From Nocardioides sp. (GTDB taxonomy: Bacteria > Actinomycetota > Actinomycetes > Propionibacteriales > Nocardioidaceae), in NCBI RefSeq assembly GCF_030149505.1, contig NZ_JASBRN010000079.1:1-64000 (forward strand): a stretch of DNA of 64,000 nucleotides. Reading direction: 5' to 3'. Shown here in pieces: positions 15,914-26,486 of the stretch. A model generated the notes under the pieces. It had not been told where the DNA came from and made no database searches. It was given only the letters and a program-made list of their open reading frames with translations. How positions within the stretch are numbered: position 1 is the stretch's first letter; the number at the start of each line of letters is the position of its first letter. Position numbers and translations under genes: made by a program.

Positions 15914-16012
15914 CGTGCTCCTCCTCCAGATCGGTTGCCCGGTCACTGTTCCCGACCACCCGCGTCCGCACGCCACCCGATGTGGTGGGGGTGACTGTCA
16001 ATGGGGGTTGCT

Positions 16013-16052
16013 GTGGGCGGGGTGGAGGTGGGCGGGGTGGAGGTGGGCGGGT
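16013..16052 (+). repeat. G-rich tandem repeat, 15-bp unit
   Basis: GTGGGCGGGGTGGAG occurs at 16013-16027 and 16028-16042, followed by a partial third unit to 16052. Four or more G-runs make intramolecular G-quadruplex formation on the plus strand possible. It lies upstream of the small YtxH-like gene, with G-runs on its template strand. Confidence 0.6.
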
Positions 16053-16076
16053 CGGCGCCGGCGTGGGTGGGGCACA

Positions 16077-16198
16077 CCAGGGCGAGGGCGGAGAACACCG
16101 CCCCTTCGTCGGAACCACCCGCCTCGTTCGTCCCTCACGAGGCGGGGGCCAGGCCCATCCACCCTCCTCCGGGGCGATGTTCTCCGCCCTCGCCCTGG
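16077..16198. repeat. Nested inverted repeat (28-bp arms)
   Basis: The left arm 16077-16104 starts CCAGGGCGAGGGCGGAGAAC and the right arm 16171-16198 ends GTTCTCCGCCCTCGCCCTGG; they pair with one mismatch over 28 bp. The 66-bp loop contains a second hairpin, CCCGCCTCGT / ACGAGGCGGG. No open frame fits. The gap 15914-16247 holds this structure and the G-rich repeat, and no gene. Confidence 0.7.
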
Positions 16199-16221
16199 CG
16201 CACCCCGGTCGCAGGAGCCGA

Positions 16222-16237
16222 CCCGCCGTCCGGCGGG
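16222..16237 (-). terminator. Short GC hairpin after ppx
   Basis: CCCGCCGTCCGGCGGG forms a 6-bp stem with a 4-nt loop, 10 bp beyond the ppx stop codon. The stem is small, so termination strength is uncertain; the larger inverted repeat at 16077-16198 may contribute. Confidence 0.4.
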
Positions 16238-16247
16238 CAGTCGGGGG

Positions 16248-17171
16248 TCAGGCGCGGAGGGACCAGGCGATGCCGTCCAGGATGTCGGACTCGCTGACGA
16301 CCAGCTCGGTGACCCGGGTGCGGGCGAGGACCCGGGAGAGGACGAGGGCACCGGCGGCGATGACGTCGGCGCGGCCGGGGTGCAGCCAGGCCAGGTCGGC
16401 GCGCTCGGCGGCGGTCGAGCCGAGGAGGCGGTCGCAGAGGGCGTGCACGTCGGCGACGGGGAGGGGGGCGCCGTGCGTGGCGCCCCGGTCGTACGCCGAC
16501 AGGCCCAGCACCCCCATCGCCAGCGTGGTCACGGTGCCGGCCACGCCCACGACCGTGCGGGCTGCGGCTGGGTCGACCGGGCAGGCGTCGAGCGCGGCGT
16601 CGACGTCGGCCACGCAGGCGGCGACCTGGTCGCGGGTCGGGGGCTGACCCGCGACGGCGGGCACGAGGTGGCGCTCGGTCATCCGGACCGAGCCGATGTC
16701 CATGGAGTGGGCGGCGTCGGGGGTGGCGCCGGTGCCGAGGACGAGCTCGGTCGAGCCCCCGCCGATGTCGAGCACCAGCAGCGGACCGTCGGCGGCGGGG
16801 TCGATGCCGGGCAGCCCGCCGGTGGCGCCGGCCCAGGCCAGGGCTGCCTCCTCCGCGCCGGTCAGCACCTCGGGCTCGACGCCCAGCCGGGCGAGCACGC
16901 CGGCGGCGAAGTCGGCGGCGTTGGCGGAGTCACGGGTGGCGGAGGTGGCGCAGAAGCGGATCCGGTCGACGCGGTGGCGGGCCACCAGCGCGGCGTACTC
17001 CTCCACCGCGGCGAAGGTCCGGGCCAGCGCCTCGTCGGCGAGCCGGCCGGTGCGGTCGACGTCCTGGCCGAGCCGGACGATCCGCATCTCCCGCTCGAGG
17101 TCGGCACCGTGCTCGTCGAGGACGAGCAGCTTGATGGTGTTGGTGCCGCAGTCGATGGCCGCGACGCGCAC
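16248..17171 (-). CDS. ppx: Exopolyphosphatase / pppGpp phosphohydrolase family (Ppx/GppA)
   Basis: A 307-residue protein of the ASKHA fold. It starts VRVAAIDCGTNTIKLLV (phosphate-binding loop 1) and has DIGGGSTELVLG (loop 2) and GVAGTVTTLA (second nucleotide-binding segment). The short, single-module form is typical of actinobacterial Ppx1/Ppx2, which act on polyphosphate or guanosine pentaphosphate. GTG 17171 is at the DUF501 stop (TAG and GTG share a base), so translation is likely coupled. The order eno-ftsB-DUF501-ppx is the same as in Mycobacterium tuberculosis (Rv1023-Rv1026). Confidence 0.92.
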   Translation of the reverse strand: MRVAAIDCGTNTIKLLVLDEHGADLEREMRIVRLGQDVDRTGRLADEALARTFAAVEEYAALVARHRVDRIRFCATSATRDSANAADFAAGVLARLGVEPEVLTGAEEAALAWAGATGGLPGIDPAADGPLLVLDIGGGSTELVLGTGATPDAAHSMDIGSVRMTERHLVPAVAGQPPTRDQVAACVADVDAALDACPVDPAAARTVVGVAGTVTTLAMGVLGLSAYDRGATHGAPLPVADVHALCDRLLGSTAAERADLAWLHPGRADVIAAGALVLSRVLARTRVTELVVSESDILDGIAWSLRA

Positions 17172-17779
17172 TAGGCCTGGGCCTCCGCGTCGGCGCCGGG
17201 GTCCGGGCCGGAGTCGGGCCCGCCCACGCAGGGGCCGGTCTCCCACCAGGCGCCGAGCAGGTCGAGGACCTCGTCGCCGAGCGGGTTGACGCCGCGACCC
17301 ATGGCCAGGGACTGGCCGGCCAGGACGTGCAGGCACTTGACCCGGTCGGGCATGCCGCCGGCGGAGATCCCCTCGATCTCGGGGACGTCCAGGCCGTGCT
17401 CGGCGGCGATGGCGCCGCGGACCTCGAGGTAGCGCTCGTGCGCGGCGGCGTACGCGGCGGCCAGCTCGGCGTCGGTGCCGAGCCGGTCCTGCATCTCGCG
17501 CATCAGGCCGGAGCCCTCGAGGGTGCCGATGCGGGAGGCCGCGCGCGGGCAGGTGAGGTAGAAGGTCGTGGGGAACGGTGTGCCGTTCGGCAGCCGGGGC
17601 TGCGTGGCGACCACGTCGGGGTTGCCGCAGGGGCAGCGGTGCCCGACTCCGTGGACGCCGCGCGACTCGCGGCCCAGCTGGGCCTCGACGGCGGCGGCGT
17701 CGGCCTCGGAGAACGGCTCCGCCGGCCAGGCCGAATGCCCGCCGGCCTGCTCGGTGTCGTGCTCGGGGGACTCAGCCAT
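17171..17779 (-). CDS. DUF501 family protein
   Basis: A 202-residue protein whose core matches the DUF501 family: CPCGNPDVVATQPRLPNGTP near residue 50, YLTCP, and GGMPDRVKCLHVLAGQSLA near 140. The cysteines suggest metal binding. Function is unknown, but the gene is conserved between ftsB-like and ppx genes across actinobacteria. N- and C-terminal tails are acidic and variable. The start overlaps the ftsB-like stop by 8 bp. Confidence 0.88.
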   Translation of the reverse strand: MAESPEHDTEQAGGHSAWPAEPFSEADAAAVEAQLGRESRGVHGVGHRCPCGNPDVVATQPRLPNGTPFPTTFYLTCPRAASRIGTLEGSGLMREMQDRLGTDAELAAAYAAAHERYLEVRGAIAAEHGLDVPEIEGISAGGMPDRVKCLHVLAGQSLAMGRGVNPLGDEVLDLLGAWWETGPCVGGPDSGPDPGADAEAQA

Positions 17780-18359
17780 CCCCGTCCTCCGTCCCGCTCT
17801 CCTGGGAGCCGTCGATCTCGGTCAGCGGGGGCGTGCCCTCGTCGACAGGGGGCCGACCGGCCAGGACGATGGAGTCCCAGGCGTCCTCCCAGACCGCGGG
17901 CTCCTCCTGCTCACCGACCTCGTCGGGGTCGGCGAGCTCGGCGGCGCTCTCCAGCGGCTCGCCGTCCTCGTCGAGGACGACGTAGGAGGTCTCCCCGGGC
18001 AGGACGTAGCCGAGCTCGCGGGCCTCCTGCTGGACGTAGGCCGGGTCGTCCCAGCGGCGCATCTCCCGCTCCAGCTGGTCGATGGCCGCCTCGCGCTCGG
18101 CGATCTCGGCGCGCAGGGCGTCGAGCTCGCCGCGCTGCTGGAGGTAGGCCCGCGCCGAGGAGGCGTAGGAGACCACCAGCACCGCGAGGACCAGCAGGAG
18201 CACCGTGGCGCGACTGGTCAGCCGGGGCCGCCGGCGCCCGGGGGCACCGGTGTCGGCGGTCGCCCGCACGGGGCGGCCTGCCGGGCGCGAGGTGCGACCG
18301 GGACCGGTGCGGCCCCGCGGCCCCGAGGCGCGCGAGGACGTACGACGATCGGCCGGCAT
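17772..18359 (-). CDS. FtsB/DivIC-like septum formation initiator
   Basis: A 195-residue bitopic membrane protein. A basic, Arg-rich cytoplasmic N-terminus (1-50) is followed by one transmembrane helix (about 52-72, ATVLLLVLAVLVVSYASSA), a coiled coil (about 75-105) and the typical WDDPAYVQQEARELGYVLPGE motif, then an acidic tail. Members bridge FtsL and FtsQ in the divisome. ATG 18359 lies 14 bp downstream of the eno stop on the same strand; the eno-ftsB-DUF501-ppx order is the conserved actinobacterial one. Confidence 0.87.
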   Translation of the reverse strand: MPADRRTSSRASGPRGRTGPGRTSRPAGRPVRATADTGAPGRRRPRLTSRATVLLLVLAVLVVSYASSARAYLQQRGELDALRAEIAEREAAIDQLEREMRRWDDPAYVQQEARELGYVLPGETSYVVLDEDGEPLESAAELADPDEVGEQEEPAVWEDAWDSIVLAGRPPVDEGTPPLTEIDGSQESGTEDGDG

Positions 18360-18373
18360 GGTCCTAGGGTCGC

Positions 18374-19783
<1,410 letters not shown>

Positions 19784-19784
19784 C

Positions 19785-19790
19785 TACCGT
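19785..19790 (+). promoter_or_regulatory. Leaderless -10 box of the amidase gene
   Basis: TACCGT is followed by 7 nt and then GTG at 19798. This spacing matches the other predicted leaderless genes here and decides in favour of GTG 19798 over GTG 19789, which would overlap the box. Confidence 0.5.
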
Positions 19791-19797
19791 GTGGACC

Positions 19798-21273
19798 GTG
19801 CAGGACTACCGCGACCACGACGCCGTCTCCCTCGCCGAGCTGGTGCGCACCGGTGGGACTACCCCCGCCGAGCTGCTCGCCACGGCCCGCGCCCGTCTGG
19901 CGGAGGTGAACCCGGTCCTCAACGCCGTCGTGCGCGACGTCCACCCGCCGGCGGCGACGGGCCCCGAGCCCCAGGGCGGTCGGCCGTTCGCCGGGGTGCC
20001 GTTCCTGCTCAAGGACCTGCACCAGGACCTGGCCGGGGTGCCGACCAGCAACGGCAGCCGGGCCCTGCGCGACGTGCCGGCGGCCGAGACCGCCACCACG
20101 GTCGAGCGCTGGGTCGAAGCCGGGCTGGTCGTGTTTGGCAAGACCAACACCCCGGAGTTCGGCGCGAAGGCCCTCACCGAGCCGCACGTCTTCGGACCCG
20201 CCCGCAACCCCTGGGACACCGACCACACCCCGGGCGGCTCCTCGGGCGGCAGCGCCGCCGCGGTCGCGGCCGGTGTCGTCCCCTGCGCCGCAGCCAGCGA
20301 CGGCGGCGGCTCCATCCGGATCCCCGCCTCGGCCTGCGGCCTCTTCGGCCTCAAGCCCAGCCGCGGCACCCTCCCCTACGGCCCCGCCCACGGCGAGCCG
20401 ATCGGCGGCACCGCCACGGACGGGGTGGTCTCGCGCAGCGTGCGCGACTCCGCCGCGATGCTCGACGTGCTGGCCGGGCCGAGCGACACCTCGGCGTACC
20501 TCCCCGGCGGGCTGCCGGAGGGCGGGTTCGCCGCCGAGGTCGGGCAGGACCCGGGCCGGCTGCGGATCGGCGTCACCTGGGCCAGTTCGATCAACGCCGA
20601 CCCGCACCCCGAGGCGATCGCCGCCGCGCGCCGCGCCGCCGACCTGCTCAGCGACCTGGGCCACGAGGTCGTCGAGGTCCCGATGCCGGTCGACGACGCG
20701 AAGCTCGCCAAGGACTTCCTCACCACGTGGTTCGTCCACTGCGCGGCCTCGGTCGCCGAGGCCATGGAGGCCGCCGGCGTCGGCGAGGACCACTTCGAGC
20801 CGGACACCCGGGTCATGGCCGCGCTGGGCCGTGCGACCAGCGCGCTCGACTACGTGCGCGCGGTCGAGGGCCGGCACGAGCACGTACGACGCCTCGCGGC
20901 CTTCCACGCCGACCACGACCTGCTGCTGACCCCGACCACGGCCACGCCGCCGCCGCGCATCGGCGCCTTCGACCTGCCCGCACCTGTGGCGCTGGTGCAG
21001 CGTGCGCTGCTGACCGCCAAGGCCGGAGGTGTGCTGCGCTTCACCCCGCTCGTGGACCAGATGATCAGCCAGAACCTCGGCTGGGTCCCCTACACCCAGC
21101 TCGCCAACCTCACCGGCCGCCCGGCGATGAGCGTGCCGCTGCACTGGACTCCCGAGGGCCTGCCGATCGGCTCCCAGCTGGTCGGGCGCCTGGGCAGCGA
21201 CGGGCTGCTGCTGCGGGTGGCCGCCCAGCTGGAGCAGGCCGCGCCCTGGTGGGACCGCCGCCCACCGCTCTGA
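19798..21273 (+). CDS. Amidase signature family enzyme
   Basis: A 491-residue amidase with the Ser-cisSer-Lys triad. The Lys lies in [19 protein letters not shown], the Gly/Ser-rich signature in [16 protein letters not shown] with the cis-Ser, and the nucleophile Ser in [20 protein letters not shown]. The N-terminus [19 protein letters not shown] is the usual helical lead-in. Substrate is unpredictable within the family (amides, nitrile-derived amides, peptides); no GatB/GatC partner is nearby, so it is not GatA. It is a solitary plus-strand gene inserted between the eno cluster and the mazG-mfd cluster. Confidence 0.9.
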   Translation: MQDYRDHDAVSLAELVRTGGTTPAELLATARARLAEVNPVLNAVVRDVHPPAATGPEPQGGRPFAGVPFLLKDLHQDLAGVPTSNGSRALRDVPAAETATTVERWVEAGLVVFGKTNTPEFGAKALTEPHVFGPARNPWDTDHTPGGSSGGSAAAVAAGVVPCAAASDGGGSIRIPASACGLFGLKPSRGTLPYGPAHGEPIGGTATDGVVSRSVRDSAAMLDVLAGPSDTSAYLPGGLPEGGFAAEVGQDPGRLRIGVTWASSINADPHPEAIAAARRAADLLSDLGHEVVEVPMPVDDAKLAKDFLTTWFVHCAASVAEAMEAAGVGEDHFEPDTRVMAALGRATSALDYVRAVEGRHEHVRRLAAFHADHDLLLTPTTATPPPRIGAFDLPAPVALVQRALLTAKAGGVLRFTPLVDQMISQNLGWVPYTQLANLTGRPAMSVPLHWTPEGLPIGSQLVGRLGSDGLLLRVAAQLEQAAPWWDRRPPL

Positions 21274-21292
21274 CCCGCCCGCCCCCGCCGAA

Positions 21293-21327
21293 GCGTCAGT
21301 TTCGAACCCTCGACCCGTCAGTTCCGC
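21293..21327. repeat. Family C phrase repeat after the amidase
   Basis: GCGTCAGTTTCGAACCCTCGACCCGTCAGTTCCG holds GTCAGTT twice around TTCGAACCCTCGACCC. The word GAACCCTCGACCCGTCAG parallels the phrases at 149-192, 37072-37119 and 57524-57578. It lies between convergent amidase and mazG genes. Confidence 0.45.
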
Positions 21328-21363
21328 CCCCGGGCATCGTCGGCGCGTCGGCGTACGCCGGGC

Positions 21364-21768
21364 TCAACCGCCGGCGCGCTTGATCTGCTCCCAGCGCCGG
21401 TCGATCTCCTCGGCGCTGAGCCCGGCGGCCTCGGCACGCTGCTCGGGCGTGCCGAAGACGTGCGGGTTGCGTCGGCGCATCTTGGCCACGATGCCCTCGG
21501 CGACGTCGTCGATCGTGAACTGCCCGGCCTCGGCGGCGACCGCGGCATGGAAGTAGACCTGCAGCAGCAGGTCACCCAGCTCCTCGCACAGGTGCGCGGG
21601 GTCCCCCTCGTGCACCGCCTCGGCGACCTCCGCCGCCTCCTCGGCCAGGTAGGGCAGCAGCGAGGTGTGGGTCTGGCCGCGCTTCCAGGCGCACTCGGCG
21701 CGGAGCCGGGCCATCACCGCGCGCAGCTCCAGCAGCGGCTCGGGCTGCGGGGGCTGCTCGGGGGTCAT
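21364..21768 (-). CDS. mazG: MazG-family nucleoside triphosphate pyrophosphohydrolase
   Basis: A 134-residue single-domain MazG protein. The QTHTSLLPYLAEEAAEVAEA helix supplies the EExxE metal ligands and CEELGDLLLQVYFHA the ExxD ligands. Such enzymes hydrolyse aberrant dNTPs or NTPs to monophosphates. The usual CPWD lead motif appears here as CAWK, a small deviation. Compared with the two-domain E. coli enzyme this is the short actinobacterial form. It sits 4 bp after the lipoprotein stop, in the order mfd-lipoprotein-mazG, close to the Rv1020-Rv1022 arrangement. Confidence 0.88.
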   Translation of the reverse strand: MTPEQPPQPEPLLELRAVMARLRAECAWKRGQTHTSLLPYLAEEAAEVAEAVHEGDPAHLCEELGDLLLQVYFHAAVAAEAGQFTIDDVAEGIVAKMRRRNPHVFGTPEQRAEAAGLSAEEIDRRWEQIKRAGG

Positions 21769-21772
21769 GGGC

Positions 21773-22576
21773 TCAGCCCTGGCCGCCGTTCGGGTTCTCC
21801 AGCGGGATCGGGGGCGCCTGGGCCGGCTCGGGAGCGTCCTCCTCCGCGGCGCACGCCTGCGACTGCGGCAGCGAGGAGACCAGCGTCGTGAGCTCGGCCT
21901 GGGCCGCCGGGTCGCCCTGGGCGGCGCGGTTGCGCAGCTCGTCGGCCTGCGCGCGCAGCGTCGCGGCCTCGGAGACGGCGACGGAGGTGTCGGAGAGGAG
22001 GGCGCCGGAGGCGGCCTCCGCGAAGTCGACCTGGTCGAAGAGCGGGTTCACGTCGATGTCGTTCTCGGCCTGCCACTGCTCGAGGAACGCCTGGTACGCC
22101 GGACCCGGCTCGACCAGCTCCTCCTCGCTCAGCGTCGGGTCCACGACCTCGCTGATCACGCTGGTGAGGAAGCTGCTGGCGGCGAAGACCGGGATGGAGG
22201 CGTCGTCGGAGTCCTCGGCGGTGAAGCCGAAGCTGTTGCGGGCCTGGCGCTCGGCCTCACGGCGCAGCACGTCGGCGTCGAGTCCGTTCTCCTCCGCGAT
22301 CGCGGTGGCGACCTCGGTGACGACCAGCTGCTGGACCACGATGCCGCGCAGCTCGGCGCCGGTGAAGCCACCCTGGAGCAGCTCGGGCGAGCCCTGCAGC
22401 ACCTCGCAGGTGTCGGCCACCGCCTCGGCGACCTGGTCGAGGCTGATCTCGGCGCCGTCGACGTCGGCGGCCACACCGGGCCGGATCTCGGCGTCGGAGA
22501 CACCGCACCCGCTGAGGGCGCCCGTGGCGAGCACGGCAGCCGCGGCGAGACCGGCGAGGGGACGGGAGAGGCGCAC
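21773..22576 (-). CDS. SurA N-domain-like secreted lipoprotein
   Basis: A 267-residue lipoprotein. With GTG 22576 the signal peptide reads RLSRPLAGLAAAAVLATGAL followed by the lipobox Cys at 24 (LSGC). That start has AGGAG six bases upstream, whereas the longer in-frame ATG at 22615 does not. The body is acidic and helical, with an early ISLDQVAEAVADTCEVL segment like the SurA/PrsA N-terminal chaperone fold; the PPIase domain is absent. It is probably an extracytoplasmic folding factor, but that is inference from fold resemblance. It lies between mfd and mazG. Confidence 0.75.
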   Translation of the reverse strand: MRLSRPLAGLAAAAVLATGALSGCGVSDAEIRPGVAADVDGAEISLDQVAEAVADTCEVLQGSPELLQGGFTGAELRGIVVQQLVVTEVATAIAEENGLDADVLRREAERQARNSFGFTAEDSDDASIPVFAASSFLTSVISEVVDPTLSEEELVEPGPAYQAFLEQWQAENDIDVNPLFDQVDFAEAASGALLSDTSVAVSEAATLRAQADELRNRAAQGDPAAQAELTTLVSSLPQSQACAAEEDAPEPAQAPPIPLENPNGGQG

Positions 22577-22687
22577 GGGGAGCTCCTGTGGGGTGGTGTG
22601 ACCTGCGCCGCCCATTGAACCAGCCGCCCCGGAGCGTCCGCCGAGCGGGCGGACGCTTCCGGTCCTGCGGGCAGGACGTCGGTCGGG

Positions 22688-25600
22688 TCAGGCCGGGGCG
22701 GGCGGGTCGATCACCTGGTCGATGACGCCCTTGGCCCACTCCAGCAGGGCGATGCCGTCCAGCGGACGCCCGCCGATCACGGCCGTCTGCGGGCGCGGCA
22801 CGAGGATGGTGTCGGTCTGCGGCTTGACCAGCGACTTGGGGTAGAGCCGCTGCAGGCGCACCACCTTGGAGTCGGGCAGGGACACCGGCGCGAACCGGAC
22901 GTTCCTGCCCGCGATCGTGACCTCGCCGATGCCCGCGGCCCGCGCCCGGGCGCGGAACCGCGCCACGAGCAGCAGCGAGACCACGACGATCGGCGGGTCG
23001 CCGTACCGGTCCTTGAGCTCCTCCTCGATGGCGTCGACGTCCTCGTCGGAGCGCACCTCGGCGAGCCGCTTGTAGATCTCCAGGCGCAACCGCTCGGAGC
23101 CGATGTAGTCGTGCGGCAGGTGCGCGTCGACGGGCAGCTCGATCCGGACCTCCTGGAGCTCCGGCTCGCCCTCGCCCTTGAACTCCGAGACCGCCTCGCC
23201 GACCAGCCGGACGTAGAGGTCGAAGCCGACGTCGGCGATGTGGCCGGACTGCTCGCCGCCGAGCAGGTTGCCCGCGCCGCGGATCTCCAGGTCCTTCATC
23301 GCGATCGCCATGCCGCCGCCCAGGTCGGAGTGCTGGGCCAGCGTTGCGAGCCGCTCGTGGGCGGTCTCGGTCAAGGGCTTCTCGCCGGGGTAGAGGAAGT
23401 AGGCGTAGGCCCGCTCGCGCGAGCGGCCCACGCGGCCCCGCAGCTGGTGCAGCTGGGAGAGGCCGAGGGTGTCGGCCCGCTCGATGATCATGGTGTTGGC
23501 GTTGGAGACGTCCAGGCCCGACTCGACCAGGGTCGTGCACACGAGCACGTCGAAGCGCTTCTCCCAGAAGTCCAGCATCACCTGCTCGAGCTGCTTCTCG
23601 TTCATCTGCCCGTGCGCCGTGGCCACGCGCGCCTCGGGCACCAGCTCGCGGATCCTGGCTGCGGCCTTCTCGATCGACTGGACCCGGTTGTGGATGTAGA
23701 AGACCTGACCCTCGCGCAGCAGCTCGCGCCGTACGGCGGCGACGACCTGGCGGTCCTCGTAGGCGCCGACGTAGGTCAGCACCGGGTGCCGCTCCTCGGG
23801 CGGGGTGGTGATCGTGGACATCTCGCGGATGCCGGTGATCGCCATCTCGAGGGTGCGCGGGATCGGGGTGGCCGACATCGAGAGCACGTCGACGGCGGTG
23901 CGCATCCGCTTGAGCTGCTCCTTGTGCTCGACGCCGAAGCGCTGCTCCTCGTCGACGATGATCAGCCCGAGGTCCTTGAACCGGATGTCGGGGTTGAGCA
24001 GCCGGTGGGTGCCCACGACGATGTCGACCGAGCCCTCGGCCATCATCCGCATCACCTCGGCCGCCTCCTTGTCGGTCTGGAAGCGCGAGAGCGCCTTCAG
24101 CACCACCGGGAAGCCGCTCATCCGCTCGGTGAAGGTCGAGAGGTGCTGGGTGACCAGCAGCGTGGTCGGCACCAGCACCGCGACCTGCTTGCCGTCCTGC
24201 ACGGCCTTGAAGGCCGCGCGGACGGCGATCTCGGTCTTGCCGTAGCCGACGTCGCCGCACACCAGCCGGTCCATCGGCACGACCTGGCGCATGTCGGCCT
24301 TGACCTCCTCGACGGTCGAGAGCTGGTCGGGGGTCTCGGTGAACGGGAAGGCGTCCTCGAGCTCGCGCTGCCAGGGCGTGTCGGGACCGAAGGCGTAGCC
24401 CTTGGTGGCCTGCCGGGCGGCGTACAGCTTGATGAGCTCGGCCGCGATCTCGCGCACCGCCTTGCGGGCGCGGCCCTTGCGCTTGGCCCAGTCGGCGCCG
24501 CCGAGCCGGTCGAGGCTGGGCTGCTCGCCGCCGACGTACCGCGTGACCTGGTCGAGCGCGTCGGCCGGGACGTAGAGCCGGTCCGGCGGCGCGCCGCGCT
24601 TGGAGGCGCCGTACTCCAGGACGAGGTACTCCCGGGTCGCTCCGCCGACCTCGCGCTGCTTCATCTCGATGAAGCGGCCGACGCCGTGCTGCTCGTGCAC
24701 GACGTAGTCGCCGGTCTTCAGCTCGAGCGGGTCGATCTGCTTCTTGCGGCGCGCGGGCATCTTGCGCATGTCGCGGGTGGAGGACTTCTGTCCCGAGACG
24801 TCCTCGCCGGTGAGCAGGACCAGCCTGTTGGCCTCGTCGACGAAGCCCTGGGTCAGGGCGCCACAGGTGACGGTGACGACGCCGACCTGCCACAGCCCGT
24901 CCGGACCCGGGTCGGTGGGCTCCACGAGCCGCGCCGGCACCTCGGCCTCGCCGAGCGCCTCGACCATCCGCTGCGCCGGGCCATGGCCGGCGTGGACGAC
25001 CAGGACGCGGTAGCCGTCGGAGCGCCAGGAGTCGAGGTCCTTCAGTGCCCGCTCGACGTCGCCGCGGTAGGCGTCGACCGGGACCGCGGGCAGCGCGCGG
25101 GTGGGCACCGCGCCGACGCTCACGTCGAGGTCGATCGCGGCTGCCGCCTCGCCGTCGGCCCCGGGGTCGAGCCCGAACGGGCTCACCGTCCACCAGGGCC
25201 GGTGCCCGTCGAGGGCGTGCTCGCGCACCTCCGCCAGGCTGCGGTACGACGCCGCGCCGAGGTCGATGGGGGCGGTGCCGCCACCCGCCGCAGCCGCCCA
25301 GGAGGCGCCCAGGAACTCCTCGCTCGTCGCCACCAGGTCGTGGGCCCGGGCGCGGACCCGCTCGGGGTCGAGCACCAGCACGTGGGTGCTGGCCGGCATC
25401 AGGTCGAGGAGCAGCTCCATCTCGTCGACGAGGACCGGCGCGAGGGACTCCATGCCCTCGACGGCGATGCCGTTGCTGATCTTGTCGGTGAGCTCGAGCA
25501 GTTGGGGGTGCTGGCGGCCGAGCTCGGCGGCCCGGGCGCGGACCTCGGGGGTCAGCAGCAGCTCGCGGCACGGCGGCGCCCACAGCCGCTCGACCGGCTC

Positions 25601-26281
25601 CAGGGTGCGCTGGTCGGCGACCGAGAACGCGCGGATCTCCTCGACCTCGTCGCCCCACAGCTCCACGCGCAGCGGGTGCTCCTCGGTGGGCGGGAAGACG
25701 TCGACGATGCCGCCGCGCACGGCGAACTCACCGCGCTTCTCCACCAGGTCGACCCGGCTGTAGGCGGCGTCGGCCAGCCGCTGCACCAGGTCCTCGAGCG
25801 GCGCGCTGTCACCGACGACCAGCTCGACCGGGGCGAGGTCACCGAGCCCCTTGACCTGGGGCTGCAGCACCGAGCGCACGGGGGCCACGACGACGTCGAG
25901 CGGGCCGTTGGCGCCGCTGTTGGCCGAGCCGGTCGAGACGCCCGGGTGCACCAGGCGTCGCAGCACGGCCAGCCGGCGACCGACGGTGTCGCTGCGCGGG
26001 CTCAGCCGTTCGTGCGGCAGCGTCTCCCAGCTCGGGTAGTAGGCCACGCGGTCGCGGTCGAGCAGGTCGCCGAGGTGCTCCACGAGGTCCTCGGCCTCCC
26101 GGGCGGTCGCGGTGACCGCCAGGACGCTGCGGCCTGCCCGCACGAGACCGGCCACGACGAAGGGCCGCAGCGCCTCGGGGCCCGTGAGGTCGAGGGCGCG
26201 CAGCCGCCCGTCGTGCGCGTCCTCGAGCGCCGCGGCGAGGATCGGGTCGGCGAGCACGGGACCGGCGAGGTCGGTGGGCAT
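22688..26281 (-). CDS. mfd: Transcription-repair coupling factor
   Basis: A 1197-residue SF2 translocase that displaces RNA polymerase stalled at DNA lesions and recruits UvrA. The N-terminal UvrB-like region starts after ATG 26281 (RBS AGGAG). A CarD-like RNAP-interacting domain spans about 500-570 (LKTGDYVVHEQHGVGRF). The helicase core has Walker A GDVGYGKTE, DEEQ (motif II), SATPIPRTL (motif III) and QLRGRVGRS (motif VI). The C-terminal TRCF domain is present and ends VIDPPAPA. Long in-frame sequence upstream of 26281 lacks coding character. It is first in the mfd-lipoprotein-mazG order. Confidence 0.96.
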   Translation of the reverse strand: MPTDLAGPVLADPILAAALEDAHDGRLRALDLTGPEALRPFVVAGLVRAGRSVLAVTATAREAEDLVEHLGDLLDRDRVAYYPSWETLPHERLSPRSDTVGRRLAVLRRLVHPGVSTGSANSGANGPLDVVVAPVRSVLQPQVKGLGDLAPVELVVGDSAPLEDLVQRLADAAYSRVDLVEKRGEFAVRGGIVDVFPPTEEHPLRVELWGDEVEEIRAFSVADQRTLEPVERLWAPPCRELLLTPEVRARAAELGRQHPQLLELTDKISNGIAVEGMESLAPVLVDEMELLLDLMPASTHVLVLDPERVRARAHDLVATSEEFLGASWAAAAGGGTAPIDLGAASYRSLAEVREHALDGHRPWWTVSPFGLDPGADGEAAAAIDLDVSVGAVPTRALPAVPVDAYRGDVERALKDLDSWRSDGYRVLVVHAGHGPAQRMVEALGEAEVPARLVEPTDPGPDGLWQVGVVTVTCGALTQGFVDEANRLVLLTGEDVSGQKSSTRDMRKMPARRKKQIDPLELKTGDYVVHEQHGVGRFIEMKQREVGGATREYLVLEYGASKRGAPPDRLYVPADALDQVTRYVGGEQPSLDRLGGADWAKRKGRARKAVREIAAELIKLYAARQATKGYAFGPDTPWQRELEDAFPFTETPDQLSTVEEVKADMRQVVPMDRLVCGDVGYGKTEIAVRAAFKAVQDGKQVAVLVPTTLLVTQHLSTFTERMSGFPVVLKALSRFQTDKEAAEVMRMMAEGSVDIVVGTHRLLNPDIRFKDLGLIIVDEEQRFGVEHKEQLKRMRTAVDVLSMSATPIPRTLEMAITGIREMSTITTPPEERHPVLTYVGAYEDRQVVAAVRRELLREGQVFYIHNRVQSIEKAAARIRELVPEARVATAHGQMNEKQLEQVMLDFWEKRFDVLVCTTLVESGLDVSNANTMIIERADTLGLSQLHQLRGRVGRSRERAYAYFLYPGEKPLTETAHERLATLAQHSDLGGGMAIAMKDLEIRGAGNLLGGEQSGHIADVGFDLYVRLVGEAVSEFKGEGEPELQEVRIELPVDAHLPHDYIGSERLRLEIYKRLAEVRSDEDVDAIEEELKDRYGDPPIVVVSLLLVARFRARARAAGIGEVTIAGRNVRFAPVSLPDSKVVRLQRLYPKSLVKPQTDTILVPRPQTAVIGGRPLDGIALLEWAKGVIDQVIDPPAPA

Positions 26282-26486
26282 CTCTCTCCTGGGGCACGAC
26301 GGGGGTGGAGCGGGCACAGCACGAGCGCCCCCTGTCGGCGCGCGACGGGGGGTGCGGGCTCGATCGTACGTCCGCGCACCGACAGTGACGCCGTGCGGGC
26401 GGGTGAGGTCCGTCGCTGTGCAGCCCGTGGGCGCCGGGGTCGCGAGCGGCGTCGGGGCGGCGGTGAGGGGAAGCCGGCGGGCCGGC

